Positions 1 to 5,583 are shown, counted from the first letter of the stretch. The stretch: 6,832 bases of DNA from Candidatus Thorarchaeota archaeon (GCA_016839345.1 JAEOUL010000249.1:1-6832), one strand, 5' to 3'. Notes: generated from the sequence alone by a model not told the origin. Translations and numbers: made by a program.

Positions 1-1
1 C

Positions 2-142
2 GAGTACGATCATGTTCACTTTGGTGTGTACCTTAATGACGAGGCAATCTGTCCCAGACTAGTGATGGGTGAGGACGACTACAACGAGATCATGCTGCTG
101 ATTCAAAGTTTCCATTCGACATGGGAACTCTGCTATCCATAA
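2..142 (+). CDS. C-terminal end of an unrecognised protein (partial)
   Basis: An open frame enters from the left edge and ends at TAA 140-142, giving the last 46 residues of a protein that starts outside the window. The composition is protein-like: acidic, with aromatic residues spread through it, a Cys at residues 17 and 44, and the ending WELCYP. The other two forward frames are interrupted here. The gene converges on the isomerase-like gene that ends at 156, with only 13 bases between stops. Too little is present to assign a family, and I do not recognise it. The stop codon lies inside a perfect 7-bp stem-loop (134-150). Confidence 0.6.
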   Translation, partial: EYDHVHFGVYLNDEAICPRLVMGEDDYNEIMLLIQSFHSTWELCYP

Positions 143-150
143 CATGGATA
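134..150. repeat. 7-bp inverted repeat with 3-base loop at a convergent gene junction
   Basis: TATCCAT (134-140), AAC, ATGGATA (144-150) form a perfect stem-loop. It overlaps the stop codon of the left-hand gene and sits six bases past the stop of the opposing gene. No T-tract follows on either strand, so it is not a classical intrinsic terminator. It may mark or protect both 3' ends. Confidence 0.55.
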
Positions 151-155
151 CAGAA

Positions 156-1052
156 CTAGTCAAGAGCCTCAGGTACAACCTGCTGGATATGACCTAGGGA
201 CTCCTTGGCTTCATCTATGGTCAGCTCAAAGATGATTGGTCCATCAAACTGGTCCTTGACTAGCTCAAGGACGAGTTCACGCAGAACTGTATCACTCATT
301 TTTCCTCGACCGAGAGCAACATGATCTTCTTGGACAGCTGTTTCATCATCATCCTTCGCGGCATCCTGTAGATGGATTTCAATGATTCTATCCTTATGTG
401 TTTCATAGAACTCCATGACCGACTCTATGCCTGACATTTGGGCCAATAGGTGTGCAGTGTCAAAACAGATACTGGTGTCTAGGTCATCAACTACCTCTCG
501 TAGGATAGTATATGGAAAGTCCACATTCTCAACTGCAAGTTCACGGGGATTGATTTCAGTTCTACTGACGATGTCTTCAATACTTGATGCTGTAAACCCT
601 GCTAGAAATGAGGCTATCAACCGTACGAGGTTGGGGTCATACTTTAGAGTTGCAAAATCTCTGGCAAGATCACCTGTAGCATGTAGGACATATGCTTCTG
701 GCTCGAGTGGTTTGGCAAGTTCGATTGCCTCAATGATACTGTCGACACTCCCCTTTCTAACATGCTCGTTGAAGGTGGCCAGTTCTATAGACCAGAATGG
801 GAGATGGGCAGTATAGGAATGGCCTAGTTCTTCCTTTAATTCCACCAGTCTGTTGATTGATTCGGGTGTGATTGAACCTGGAACTATGTGTTTTGTATCC
901 ATTGTGATTTCTATGACAGAGTAGTCATCTGACTTTGCATCTCGCACAACATCTGCAACATCAAGACGTGAGAAGTCTGGAACACCATCGACAATTACTC
1001 TTCCAGCAACGTTTCGAAATTCCAGAGCGGTTATACCAAATCTAAGAGCCAT
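156..1052 (-). CDS. Xylose-isomerase-like TIM-barrel protein (AP endonuclease 2 / sugar phosphate isomerase superfamily; possibly CbiR-like)
   Basis: This 298-residue protein has the size and motif order of the xylose-isomerase-like TIM barrel (COG1082 type). Likely metal-site residues follow the expected order: H83 in TAHLP, H124 in YVLH, E175 in LAVENVDFP, D198 and H201 in CFDTAHL, H227 in EIHLQD, H244 in DHVALGRG, and E276 in IIFELT. Members are soluble metal-dependent isomerases, epimerases or hydrolases. The AVEN-(D/E)-(F/Y)P and SICFDTAHL segments recall the cobamide-remodelling phosphodiesterase CbiR, but no cobalamin gene lies nearby, so the substrate stays open. The ATG at 1052 is preceded by GGAGA (1063-1067, 10-base spacer), which supports this start. 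It is divergent from the MBL hydrolase and convergent with the partial gene on its left. The superfamily call is firm; the specific function is not. Confidence 0.85.
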   Translation of the reverse strand: MALRFGITALEFRNVAGRVIVDGVPDFSRLDVADVVRDAKSDDYSVIEITMDTKHIVPGSITPESINRLVELKEELGHSYTAHLPFWSIELATFNEHVRKGSVDSIIEAIELAKPLEPEAYVLHATGDLARDFATLKYDPNLVRLIASFLAGFTASSIEDIVSRTEINPRELAVENVDFPYTILREVVDDLDTSICFDTAHLLAQMSGIESVMEFYETHKDRIIEIHLQDAAKDDDETAVQEDHVALGRGKMSDTVLRELVLELVKDQFDGPIIFELTIDEAKESLGHIQQVVPEALD

Positions 1053-1108
1053 GATTTTTCCATCTCCGCATAGTCTTTGTGCATGTCCGCCCCATAAACT
1101 GTGTCATC

Positions 1109-1121
1109 ATGTGAAACACAT
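1109..1121. repeat. 5-bp inverted repeat with 3-base spacer in a divergent promoter region
   Basis: ATGTG (1109-1113), AAA, CACAT (1117-1121) is a perfect 5-3-5 inverted repeat in the 104-base gap between the divergent isomerase-like and MBL genes. It overlaps the TATA-like sequence predicted for the MBL gene, so it could be an operator. An element this short can arise by chance. Confidence 0.3.
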
Positions 1122-1124
1122 ATA
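1111..1124 (+). promoter_or_regulatory. Putative archaeal BRE/TATA promoter of the MBL hydrolase gene
   Basis: A purine-rich GTGAAA is followed by the TATA-like CACATATA (1117-1124). A start site about 25 bases further on would leave a leader of roughly ten bases containing the GGTGA ribosome binding site (1148-1152), which ends four bases before the ATG at 1157. The positions fit an archaeal promoter, but no transcript data are available. Confidence 0.35.
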
Positions 1125-1156
1125 CGACGCCGAATCATCGGAGAATTGGTGACGAT

Positions 1157-1834
1157 ATGGGAATCACGATTCGATGTTTGGCACATGCAAGTTTTCAGAT
1201 TAGGACTGCGGATCAGAATATCTACATAGACCCCTCTACGAAACATACGGGATTGAAAAAGAATGATTTCGAGCCTGCAGACCTCATCCTTGTGACTCAT
1301 GGTCATGAAGACCATTTTGACAAGAAACTGATTAAGGATATCCGTAAACTGGGAAGTCCAATAATCGCTCCTCCGAATCTGAAGAGAGAGCTCAAGGGAG
1401 GAGTTGTCTGGGACTTGAGTCCCGGTCAGTTCATGAAGATGATAACAAGTGATGGGACAATCTGGGCAACAGAGGCATACAATGTAAAGCGATTCCGACC
1501 TAATGGAGATCCTTTCCATCCTAAGGGATTTGGTGTGGGATATCTTGTCAAGCTTGGAGAGAAGAGAATCTACCATGCTGGGGACACCGATATGATTCCT
1601 GAGATGGAAAAACTAGCTGAAGCGGAGGTGGACATTGCTCTGCTCCCAAGTGGAGATACCTATACAATGGACCTCGAGGAGGCTGCAGAGGCTGCTTTGG
1701 TCATCAAACCAAAGATTGCCATCCCTATGCACCTTAAGGGTGCAGATCCAACGGCATTCAGAGAAAAAGTGGAGTCTCAATCGGACATCAAAGTGATCAT
1801 ACTTGGTGAAGGGGAAGAGTATACTCTAGAATAG
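1157..1834 (+). CDS. MBL-fold metal-dependent hydrolase (UPF0173-like)
   Basis: A 225-residue cytoplasmic protein of the metallo-beta-lactamase fold. It begins with the short form typical of the UPF0173 / YtkL-like group: CLAHASFQI near residue 10, then IDPS. The metal motif HxHxDH is complete at H48-H53 (THGHEDH). Later ligands are H140 and D143 in HAGDTD, and H192 in PMHLK. LPSGDTYTMD at residues 163-172 is another group hallmark. Members are binuclear-zinc hydrolases whose natural substrates are mostly unknown, so no reaction is claimed. The start is set by the ATG with GGTGA at 1148-1152, and the N-terminus matches the family. The gene is divergent from the isomerase-like gene and convergent with the cyclophilin gene. 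There is no signal peptide, and length is normal for the group. Confidence 0.93.
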   Translation: MGITIRCLAHASFQIRTADQNIYIDPSTKHTGLKKNDFEPADLILVTHGHEDHFDKKLIKDIRKLGSPIIAPPNLKRELKGGVVWDLSPGQFMKMITSDGTIWATEAYNVKRFRPNGDPFHPKGFGVGYLVKLGEKRIYHAGDTDMIPEMEKLAEAEVDIALLPSGDTYTMDLEEAAEAALVIKPKIAIPMHLKGADPTAFREKVESQSDIKVIILGEGEEYTLE

Positions 1835-1846
1835 AGATAGCTAGAA

Positions 1847-1889
1847 GAACAGGTGGCAGTGCTACCTGTTCGCTCTGAGCCAGTTTTTT
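1847..1889 (+). terminator. Stem-loop followed by T-tract between convergent genes
   Basis: GAACAGGTGGC (1847-1857), AGT, GCTACCTGTTC (1861-1871) form an 11-bp stem (one G-T wobble as RNA) with a 3-base loop. Six Ts follow at 1884-1889, just before the end of the opposing cyclophilin gene. Archaeal polymerase terminates mainly on T-tracts, so the T6 run could end the MBL transcript. The hairpin is 12 bases upstream of it, further than in a bacterial intrinsic terminator, and may instead protect the 3' end. On the - strand the hairpin also lies just past the cyclophilin stop. Confidence 0.6.
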
Positions 1890-1891
1890 AT

Positions 1892-2368
1892 CTACATCTT
1901 TTGAAGTTCGTGGGCTTCAATAATAGGATCTACCTCGAGGACTTCAACCTTAAGCATCTTGTCACCCTGACGAATGCTTTTTACAACATCTAGTCCTTCG
2001 ACAGTTTTTCCGAAGACAGTATGACCACCATCAAGGTGTTTGGTCTTTTCTCTGGTTAATACTATGAAAAACTGACTTCCTCCTGTATCTCTCCCAGCAT
2101 GCGCCATTGAGAACGAGCCAGGTTCATGTTTCTGTCTTGGACCATCGGTTTCACAAGGAATTCTATAGCCCGGACCTCCTGTACCTGTCCCCTGGGGACA
2201 GCCTCCTTGGATTACGAAGTCGGGGATGACTCTATGAAAAGTCAGACCATCATAATATCCACGCTGTGCGAGGGTCACAAAATTCTTGACTGTGTTAATG
2301 GCGTCATCATTCCATAGCTCCCCAATGATGTCACCTTTGTTTGTCTGTATCTTGATCTTTGTTGGCAA
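1892..2368 (-). CDS. Cyclophilin-type peptidyl-prolyl cis-trans isomerase
   Basis: A single cyclophilin domain of 158 residues fills the protein. It catalyses cis-trans isomerisation of prolyl bonds during folding. It has no signal peptide or membrane segment, so it is cytoplasmic. The active-site set is visible: R46 in [14 protein letters not shown]51, Q54, M88 in SMAHA, Q99 and F101 in GGSQFF, L112 and H116 in HLDGGH. The position of human CypA Trp121 is His (H111), as in many prokaryotic cyclophilins with weak cyclosporin binding. The start is TTG: an in-frame TGA lies two codons upstream (2372-2374), no in-frame ATG occurs before residue 88, and GAGG (2379-2382) is ten bases upstream. The gene is divergent from trm1 and convergent with the MBL gene. 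Confidence 0.96.
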   Translation of the reverse strand: MPTKIKIQTNKGDIIGELWNDDAINTVKNFVTLAQRGYYDGLTFHRVIPDFVIQGGCPQGTGTGGPGYRIPCETDGPRQKHEPGSFSMAHAGRDTGGSQFFIVLTREKTKHLDGGHTVFGKTVEGLDVVKSIRQGDKMLKVEVLEVDPIIEAHELQKM

Positions 2369-2418
2369 AATTCAATCGCCTCTATTTTTCGCTCCATCGC
2401 TCCTTCTTAGCAGTTCCG

Positions 2419-2433
2419 GAATATGCGATATTC
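2419..2433. repeat. 6-bp inverted repeat with 3-base spacer between cyclophilin and trm1
   Basis: GAATAT (2419-2424), GCG, ATATTC (2428-2433) is a perfect 6-3-6 inverted repeat in the 119-base gap between divergent starts. It is 51-65 bases upstream of the cyclophilin TTG. Read on the - strand it contains a TATA-like CATATTC, so it could be an operator overlapping the cyclophilin promoter. This is inference from position and symmetry only. Confidence 0.45.
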
Positions 2434-2453
2434 ACATGGTTATGCCTATCTGC

Positions 2454-2460
2454 TTATTAG
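2454..2460 (+). promoter_or_regulatory. Possible TATA element of the trm1-rlmE operon
   Basis: TTATTAG (2454-2460) is the best TATA-like word ahead of trm1. A start site about 25 bases downstream would fall near 2480, leaving almost no leader before the ATG at 2488 and placing the in-frame TTG at 2476 outside the transcript. The match is weak. Confidence 0.25.
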
Positions 2461-2487
2461 CGATTCTGGAGTTTTTTGCATGAGCAA

Positions 2488-3699
2488 ATGACTATCGAGA
2501 GAGAGTATACTGAAGGTAGGACAAAGTTCCTGAGTGCAGATGTAGACTATTATAGTGAGAATAAGAAACAACCAAGCACTAGTCTACCTGTTTTTTATAA
2601 TTCACGAATGCGACTTAATCGAGACCTCTCAGTACTCTTTCTCTCGGCTTACTTGAAGAAATACACAATCGAGTCGATGTGTGAACCGTTGACGGGTTCT
2701 GGTGTCAGAACACTTCGGTATCTCAATGAATGCCCCGGTGAGTTTCATGCTAAGATGTTCGATGCTAACCCTCTTGCTGTAGAAACAGCTCGAAGGAATG
2801 TAGAGAATTTAGGGTTAGCAGAGAGGGCTGAGGTTATGCATGGTGATGCGAAAGTACTACTATTAACAGAATCAAGAGGAAAACGATTTGATTTCGTTGA
2901 TGTTGACCCATTTGGCACACCAGCTCCATACCTCAATGCTGCAATTCAGTCTCTCAGCCCTAAAGGAGGGCTCTTGGCAGTGACTGCCACAGATATGCCC
3001 GTTCTGTGTGGGGTCCATCCAAAGATTGCTCTACGCAGATACGGAGGTTTCTCAATAAAAGCTCCCTTTACTCACGAGATTGCTATTCGGCTTCTTAATG
3101 GATTGATCTATAATATTGCAGGAACGAATGATTGTTCAATGGAACCATTGATGGTGCTGAGTACGGATCACTACATCAGAACTTGGGTCAGAATAGAAGC
3201 AGATCGGACCAAGGCCAACCGACAGACGAGCCAGCTCGGTACAATTCACTATTGTAAAGGATGTATGCACTCAGAGAGTATTCCAGTTCCACGGACTTTC
3301 ACGAATGAGAGTTTCGATCACAAGATAGAAGATTGCAAGGGACCAATCAAAGTTGCAGGACCACTATGGAATGGACCTTTGTTCAATGGGGAGTTTCTTA
3401 AGAATATACTCAGGATATTTGAAAAAGAGGAACATCGCTTTTACCATAGACGTGTTGAAGAAACCTTGGAAAAGATGATTGAAGAGTCAAATTATACGGA
3501 CAGTCCGTTCATTGATATACATGCACTCTGCGATTTTCATGGTCTAATACCACCAAAGAATCAGGAGGTCATAGATCATCTGAAGGGTCAAGGATTTGGA
3601 GTTGCAAGGACTCACTTCAAATCTACAGCGATTAGGACCACAGCATCTGTAAAAGAGATGACATCTAGCATTTCTGAACTCAACAAAGAGGAAATATAA
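2488..3699 (+). CDS. trm1: tRNA (guanine(26)-N(2))-dimethyltransferase Trm1
   Basis: Trm1 makes N2,N2-dimethylguanosine at position 26 of tRNA from two S-adenosylmethionines. This copy has 403 residues, close to archaeal family size. In order it shows EGRTKF near the N-terminus, PVFYNSRMRLNRD (about 34-46), the SAM-site segment CEPLTGSGVRTLRYL (about 65-79), catalytic DPFGTP (D140), VTATDMPVLCG, AGPLWNG, and a C-terminal domain ending in THFKSTAIRT. The zinc-finger-like part keeps C256 and C259, but the second pair is reduced to C283, with H278 nearby. An in-frame TTG at 2476 with GGAG (2468-2471) would add four residues; I prefer the ATG because it matches the N-terminus of Pyrococcus Trm1. 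The stop is one base before rlmE, so the two genes are surely co-transcribed. Confidence 0.96.
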   Translation: MTIEREYTEGRTKFLSADVDYYSENKKQPSTSLPVFYNSRMRLNRDLSVLFLSAYLKKYTIESMCEPLTGSGVRTLRYLNECPGEFHAKMFDANPLAVETARRNVENLGLAERAEVMHGDAKVLLLTESRGKRFDFVDVDPFGTPAPYLNAAIQSLSPKGGLLAVTATDMPVLCGVHPKIALRRYGGFSIKAPFTHEIAIRLLNGLIYNIAGTNDCSMEPLMVLSTDHYIRTWVRIEADRTKANRQTSQLGTIHYCKGCMHSESIPVPRTFTNESFDHKIEDCKGPIKVAGPLWNGPLFNGEFLKNILRIFEKEEHRFYHRRVEETLEKMIEESNYTDSPFIDIHALCDFHGLIPPKNQEVIDHLKGQGFGVARTHFKSTAIRTTASVKEMTSSISELNKEEI

Positions 3700-3700
3700 A

Positions 3701-4327
3701 ATGGGTAGACCAAGAGGCGGAGAAAAAGAGCGAAAAAAGGAGCATTACTATCAGGCTGCTAAAAGACATGGATATCGGAGTAGGTCAGCCTACAAACTAA
3801 GACAGATTGCAAAAAGTCACAAACTCCTTCTAGGTGTTGACCGTGTAGTAGAACTTTGTAGTAGCCCAGGTGGTTGGACTCAGGTATTGCGTGAGCTTGA
3901 TCCCAGTCTTCAGATTGTTGCTGTTGATCTTGATGCAATGACTCCTCTGGAAGGTGTCAAGTTTGTTCAGGGAGATATCCTAGAAGAAAGAACGATTGAT
4001 AGGATTAAGGCACTGACCGGAGGATCTGTTGATTTAGTTCTCTCTGATTGCTCACCAAAAGTAACAGGTCATTGGGAATTGGATGTCGCAAGACAACTGT
4101 CTCTTGTTGAAGGAACTATCGATATTGCTCATAGTTTACTTGGAAAGAAAGGAAAGGTTCTATCAAAAGTGTTTCAGGGTCCAGGCTTTCAAGAATTCAT
4201 GCAAACAGTTCGGGAGAGGTTTAACTCTGTTAAATTGATCAAGCCTGACGCTTCACGAAAAACTAGTGCAGAGATGTATCTTCTCGCTAAAGGACCTCGT
4301 GGAAAGCCATCCAGTGAGGATACTTAG
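3701..4327 (+). CDS. rlmE: 23S rRNA 2'-O-methyltransferase RlmE (FtsJ/RrmJ)
   Basis: RlmE methylates the ribose of the A-loop uridine of 23S rRNA (U2552 in E. coli) using SAM. The protein has 208 residues, almost exactly E. coli size, and no added TRAM domain. The K-D-K-E catalytic tetrad is complete: K32 in SAYKL, D116 in SDCSPK, K156 in SKVFQG, and E191 in SAEMYLLAKG. The SAM loop is VVELCSSPGGWTQVL (49-63), where ELCSSPGG replaces the usual DLGAAPGG. The N-terminus is strongly basic, as expected for rRNA binding. The ATG follows the trm1 stop by one base, and its ribosome site GAGG (3688-3691) lies inside the last trm1 codons. Its stop overlaps the stop of the opposing TFE-beta-like gene. 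The related family Trm7 acts on tRNA, but length and motifs favour RlmE. Confidence 0.95.
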   Translation: MGRPRGGEKERKKEHYYQAAKRHGYRSRSAYKLRQIAKSHKLLLGVDRVVELCSSPGGWTQVLRELDPSLQIVAVDLDAMTPLEGVKFVQGDILEERTIDRIKALTGGSVDLVLSDCSPKVTGHWELDVARQLSLVEGTIDIAHSLLGKKGKVLSKVFQGPGFQEFMQTVRERFNSVKLIKPDASRKTSAEMYLLAKGPRGKPSSEDT

Positions 4328-4677
4328 CTTGTAACCAATGTGTCTGCGCCCATCCATTCCTCAAGCTCTCTACATGTAACAGGACTGTCGGGTTGTCTGA
4401 CACCACATCTGCCGATTTTCAGGCAATGGAAACACGGGCAGCCGTCCATATCAGATAGACTACTGGGTTCAACATCATCGGCGACTGCGGTCCGAATTGT
4501 GTATCTTTCTTCTTTGAGTTCTTGTTTTTGCATTACGAGTCCCTCGGACATCAAAGTTTCAATTGTTGTTGTTATTGTTTCATTATCGATACCCAGTCTA
4601 TCCGCGAGTTCCCCGATTTGTAGACCATTCTCACCTGCATCACGCAGAGCGTTCAGAATCTGGTCGGAATCGTTCAT
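4324..4677 (-). CDS. TFE-beta / RPC34-39-like transcription factor (winged helix plus 4Fe-4S motif)
   Basis: TFE-beta is the archaeal counterpart of RNA polymerase III subunit RPC34/RPC39; with TFE-alpha it helps open promoter DNA. From this ATG the protein has 117 residues. Residues 5-62 look like a winged helix (ILNALRDAGENGLQIGELAD, then a recognition-helix-like segment and EERYTIR). The C-terminus holds C82, C85, C91 and C102, spaced Cx2Cx5Cx10C, then ELEEWM. This matches the iron-sulfur motif of RPC39 (CGLC ... SPSNC ... EWL), as I recall it. An extra Cys, C80, lies just upstream. A GTG at 4701 would add eight residues, but only the ATG has a ribosome site (AAAGG, eight-base spacer). A TATA element lies at 4732-4743. 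The gene overlaps rlmE tail to tail by four bases. A generic iron-sulfur winged-helix regulator is the alternative. Confidence 0.8.
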   Translation of the reverse strand: MNDSDQILNALRDAGENGLQIGELADRLGIDNETITTTIETLMSEGLVMQKQELKEERYTIRTAVADDVEPSSLSDMDGCPCFHCLKIGRCGVRQPDSPVTCRELEEWMGADTLVTS

Positions 4678-4731
4678 CACAATGACCTTTGGATTAGACA
4701 CATGGCAACATCAAACGAAGTACGCAAGACG

Positions 4732-4743
4732 ATATTTAATTAT
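4732..4743 (-). promoter_or_regulatory. Putative TATA promoter of the TFE-beta-like gene
   Basis: Read on the - strand, ATAATTAAATAT is the most TATA-like sequence in the window. A start site about 25 bases downstream (near 4711) would leave about 33 bases of leader before the ATG at 4677, or about ten before the GTG at 4701. It gives this gene a promoter separate from the srp19-gar1 operon. Confidence 0.5.
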
Positions 4744-4771
4744 CGGAAGCTGCTCTTCATTTTCGGCAATC

Positions 4772-4788
4772 GTCGTATCGAATACGAC
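4772..4788. repeat. 7-bp inverted repeat with 3-base loop downstream of gar1
   Basis: GTCGTAT (4772-4778), CGA, ATACGAC (4782-4788) is a perfect stem-loop 21 bases past the gar1 stop and about 30 bases upstream of the TATA element of the next gene. No T-tract follows on the - strand. It could be a 3'-end structure of the srp19-gar1 mRNA or a 17-bp operator for the TFE-beta-like gene. Confidence 0.5.
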
Positions 4789-4809
4789 ATTCATGTACAC
4801 AAGTGGACA

Positions 4810-5046
4810 TCAATTTTTCTTAAGATAAAGCATCTGACCGACTAGCTTGTGAGGATCAGTTTTCCCTTTTGGTTTCACTGCAACATATGGATTCTTCACT
4901 GGACCAAAAACATCGATAATGGTTCCAACTTCTTGAGCTTTCTTATCCAGGACCACTGAACGGCCTCCAACTGGCGGGGTTTTGTCAGTCTGAATGATAA
5001 TTGATCCACGTTTCGAAATGTGGAGAACTTTACCTAGACGTCTCAA
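4810..5046 (-). CDS. gar1: H/ACA snoRNP protein GAR1
   Basis: GAR1 is a core protein of H/ACA ribonucleoproteins, which guide pseudouridine formation in rRNA; it binds Cbf5 and helps substrate loading and release. The 78-residue protein is one small beta-barrel with the family hallmarks RRLGKVLHISKRG at the N-terminus, VGTIIDVFGPVKNPYVAVKP (41-60), and VGQMLYLKKN at the end. It lacks the Gly/Arg-rich tails of the eukaryotic protein, as archaeal GAR1 does. The start is TTG: an in-frame TGA directly precedes it (5047-5049), and GAGG (5055-5058) lies eight bases upstream. It follows srp19 after 17 bases, in one operon. Naf1 shares the domain, but the short single-domain length argues for GAR1. 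Confidence 0.95.
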   Translation of the reverse strand: MRRLGKVLHISKRGSIIIQTDKTPPVGGRSVVLDKKAQEVGTIIDVFGPVKNPYVAVKPKGKTDPHKLVGQMLYLKKN

Positions 5047-5063
5047 TCAATTAACCTCTGAAA

Positions 5064-5426
5064 CTACTTTCGGTGTTTTTTCTTTCCTTTCCCTTTCTTC
5101 TTCTTTTCATCTTCAAGGCGTGCAGATTCACGCTGGGCTACTGCTCTTCGAATGCCTTTTGCTAACATCAGCAAGACGCGTTTCTTCTTGTGATTCTCAG
5201 GATTGTCTAAAACTAGGTAGCCTTTCTTATCACCTGGGCTACGAGAGTATCTCTTGTCAGACTCGATATCATAGTCGAAACCAGAAGACTTAGCGGCAGT
5301 TTCAAGAATTTTGATTGTCACATCTGGAGCTGCAAGATTACTGGGAACTCTTCGGCCCTTTGCTCTTGCGTAATTTTTTTCAAAATATGCAGGCCAGATA
5401 ATCAACATTCCGTCACGTTTTCTCAT
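5064..5426 (-). CDS. srp19: Signal recognition particle 19 kDa protein SRP19
   Basis: SRP19 binds the tips of helices 6 and 8 of 7S RNA and prepares it for SRP54, so it acts in co-translational protein targeting. The 120-residue protein shows the family pattern: LIIWPAYFEKNYARAKGRRV (8-27) with the IWPAYF and GRRVP hallmarks, a KRYSRSPGDKKGYLVL strand region (58-73), and HKKKRVLLMLAKGI near residue 80. The last 15-20 residues are almost all Lys, Arg and Gly, a flexible RNA-binding tail. It appears as a pyrimidine-rich stretch on the + strand (about 5067-5115). The start is ATG at 5426; the ribosome site is weak (GGAAG or GGT in the 15 bases upstream). It heads the srp19-gar1 operon and is divergent from the dCMP deaminase. 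Confidence 0.95.
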   Translation of the reverse strand: MRKRDGMLIIWPAYFEKNYARAKGRRVPSNLAAPDVTIKILETAAKSSGFDYDIESDKRYSRSPGDKKGYLVLDNPENHKKKRVLLMLAKGIRRAVAQRESARLEDEKKKKGKGKKKHRK

Positions 5427-5455
5427 TATACCAGACTTCCAGTTCTGTTTGTTCT

Positions 5456-5498
5456 CATAGTGTTGTACTTTTTACCTTTCGCATCTGAAAACACTATG
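5456..5498. repeat. 9-bp inverted repeat bracketing the srp19 promoter
   Basis: CATAGTGTT (5456-5464) and AACACTATG (5490-5498) are perfect inverted copies separated by 25 bases. The spacer holds the predicted BRE/TATA of srp19. Two symmetric half-sites around a core promoter resemble an operator, though no regulator can be named. Confidence 0.5.
5468..5481 (-). promoter_or_regulatory. Putative BRE/TATA promoter of the srp19-gar1 operon
   Basis: On the - strand CGAAAG (5476-5481) is followed by GTAAAAAG (5468-5475), a good BRE plus TATA-like pair. A start site about 25 bases further on, near 5446, would give a leader of about 20 bases before the srp19 ATG. Confidence 0.45.
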
Positions 5499-5570
5499 GA
5501 ATGTGAAAATTCTGACAAAACGAAGAACTTGATAAGCGATTTCACACGCCAAATTTCAACGAACCAGAAG

Positions 5571-5580
5571 GGTGTACACC
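5571..5580. repeat. 10-bp perfect palindrome over the dCMP deaminase ribosome binding site
   Basis: GGTGTACACC reads the same on both strands. Its left half overlaps the ribosome site AGAAGGGTG (5566-5574) of the deaminase gene. The halves cannot form a hairpin in RNA because there is no loop, so any function would be as duplex DNA bound by a dimer. Confidence 0.4.
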
Positions 5581-5583
5581 GAC

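Noticed and set aside
1031..1576. 181-codon open frame on the - strand
   Set aside because: It opposes the MBL hydrolase, whose HxHxDH motif is unmistakable, and runs into the isomerase start. No ribosome site or family motif was seen.
2476..2490. TTG at 2476 as trm1 start, and a four-codon frame from ATG 2480
   Set aside because: ATG 2488 matches the family N-terminus, and a plausible start site near 2480 would exclude the TTG. The tiny frame is probably chance. GGAG at 2468-2471 leaves some doubt.
4340..4828. 162-codon open frame on the + strand
   Set aside because: It is antisense to the TFE-beta-like gene and gar1, runs across a TATA element and a gene boundary, and gives a Ser-rich sequence typical of shadow frames.
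5067..5115. Pyrimidine-rich low-complexity stretch on +, considered as a repeat element or terminator
   Set aside because: It is explained as the Lys/Arg codons of the SRP19 basic tail.
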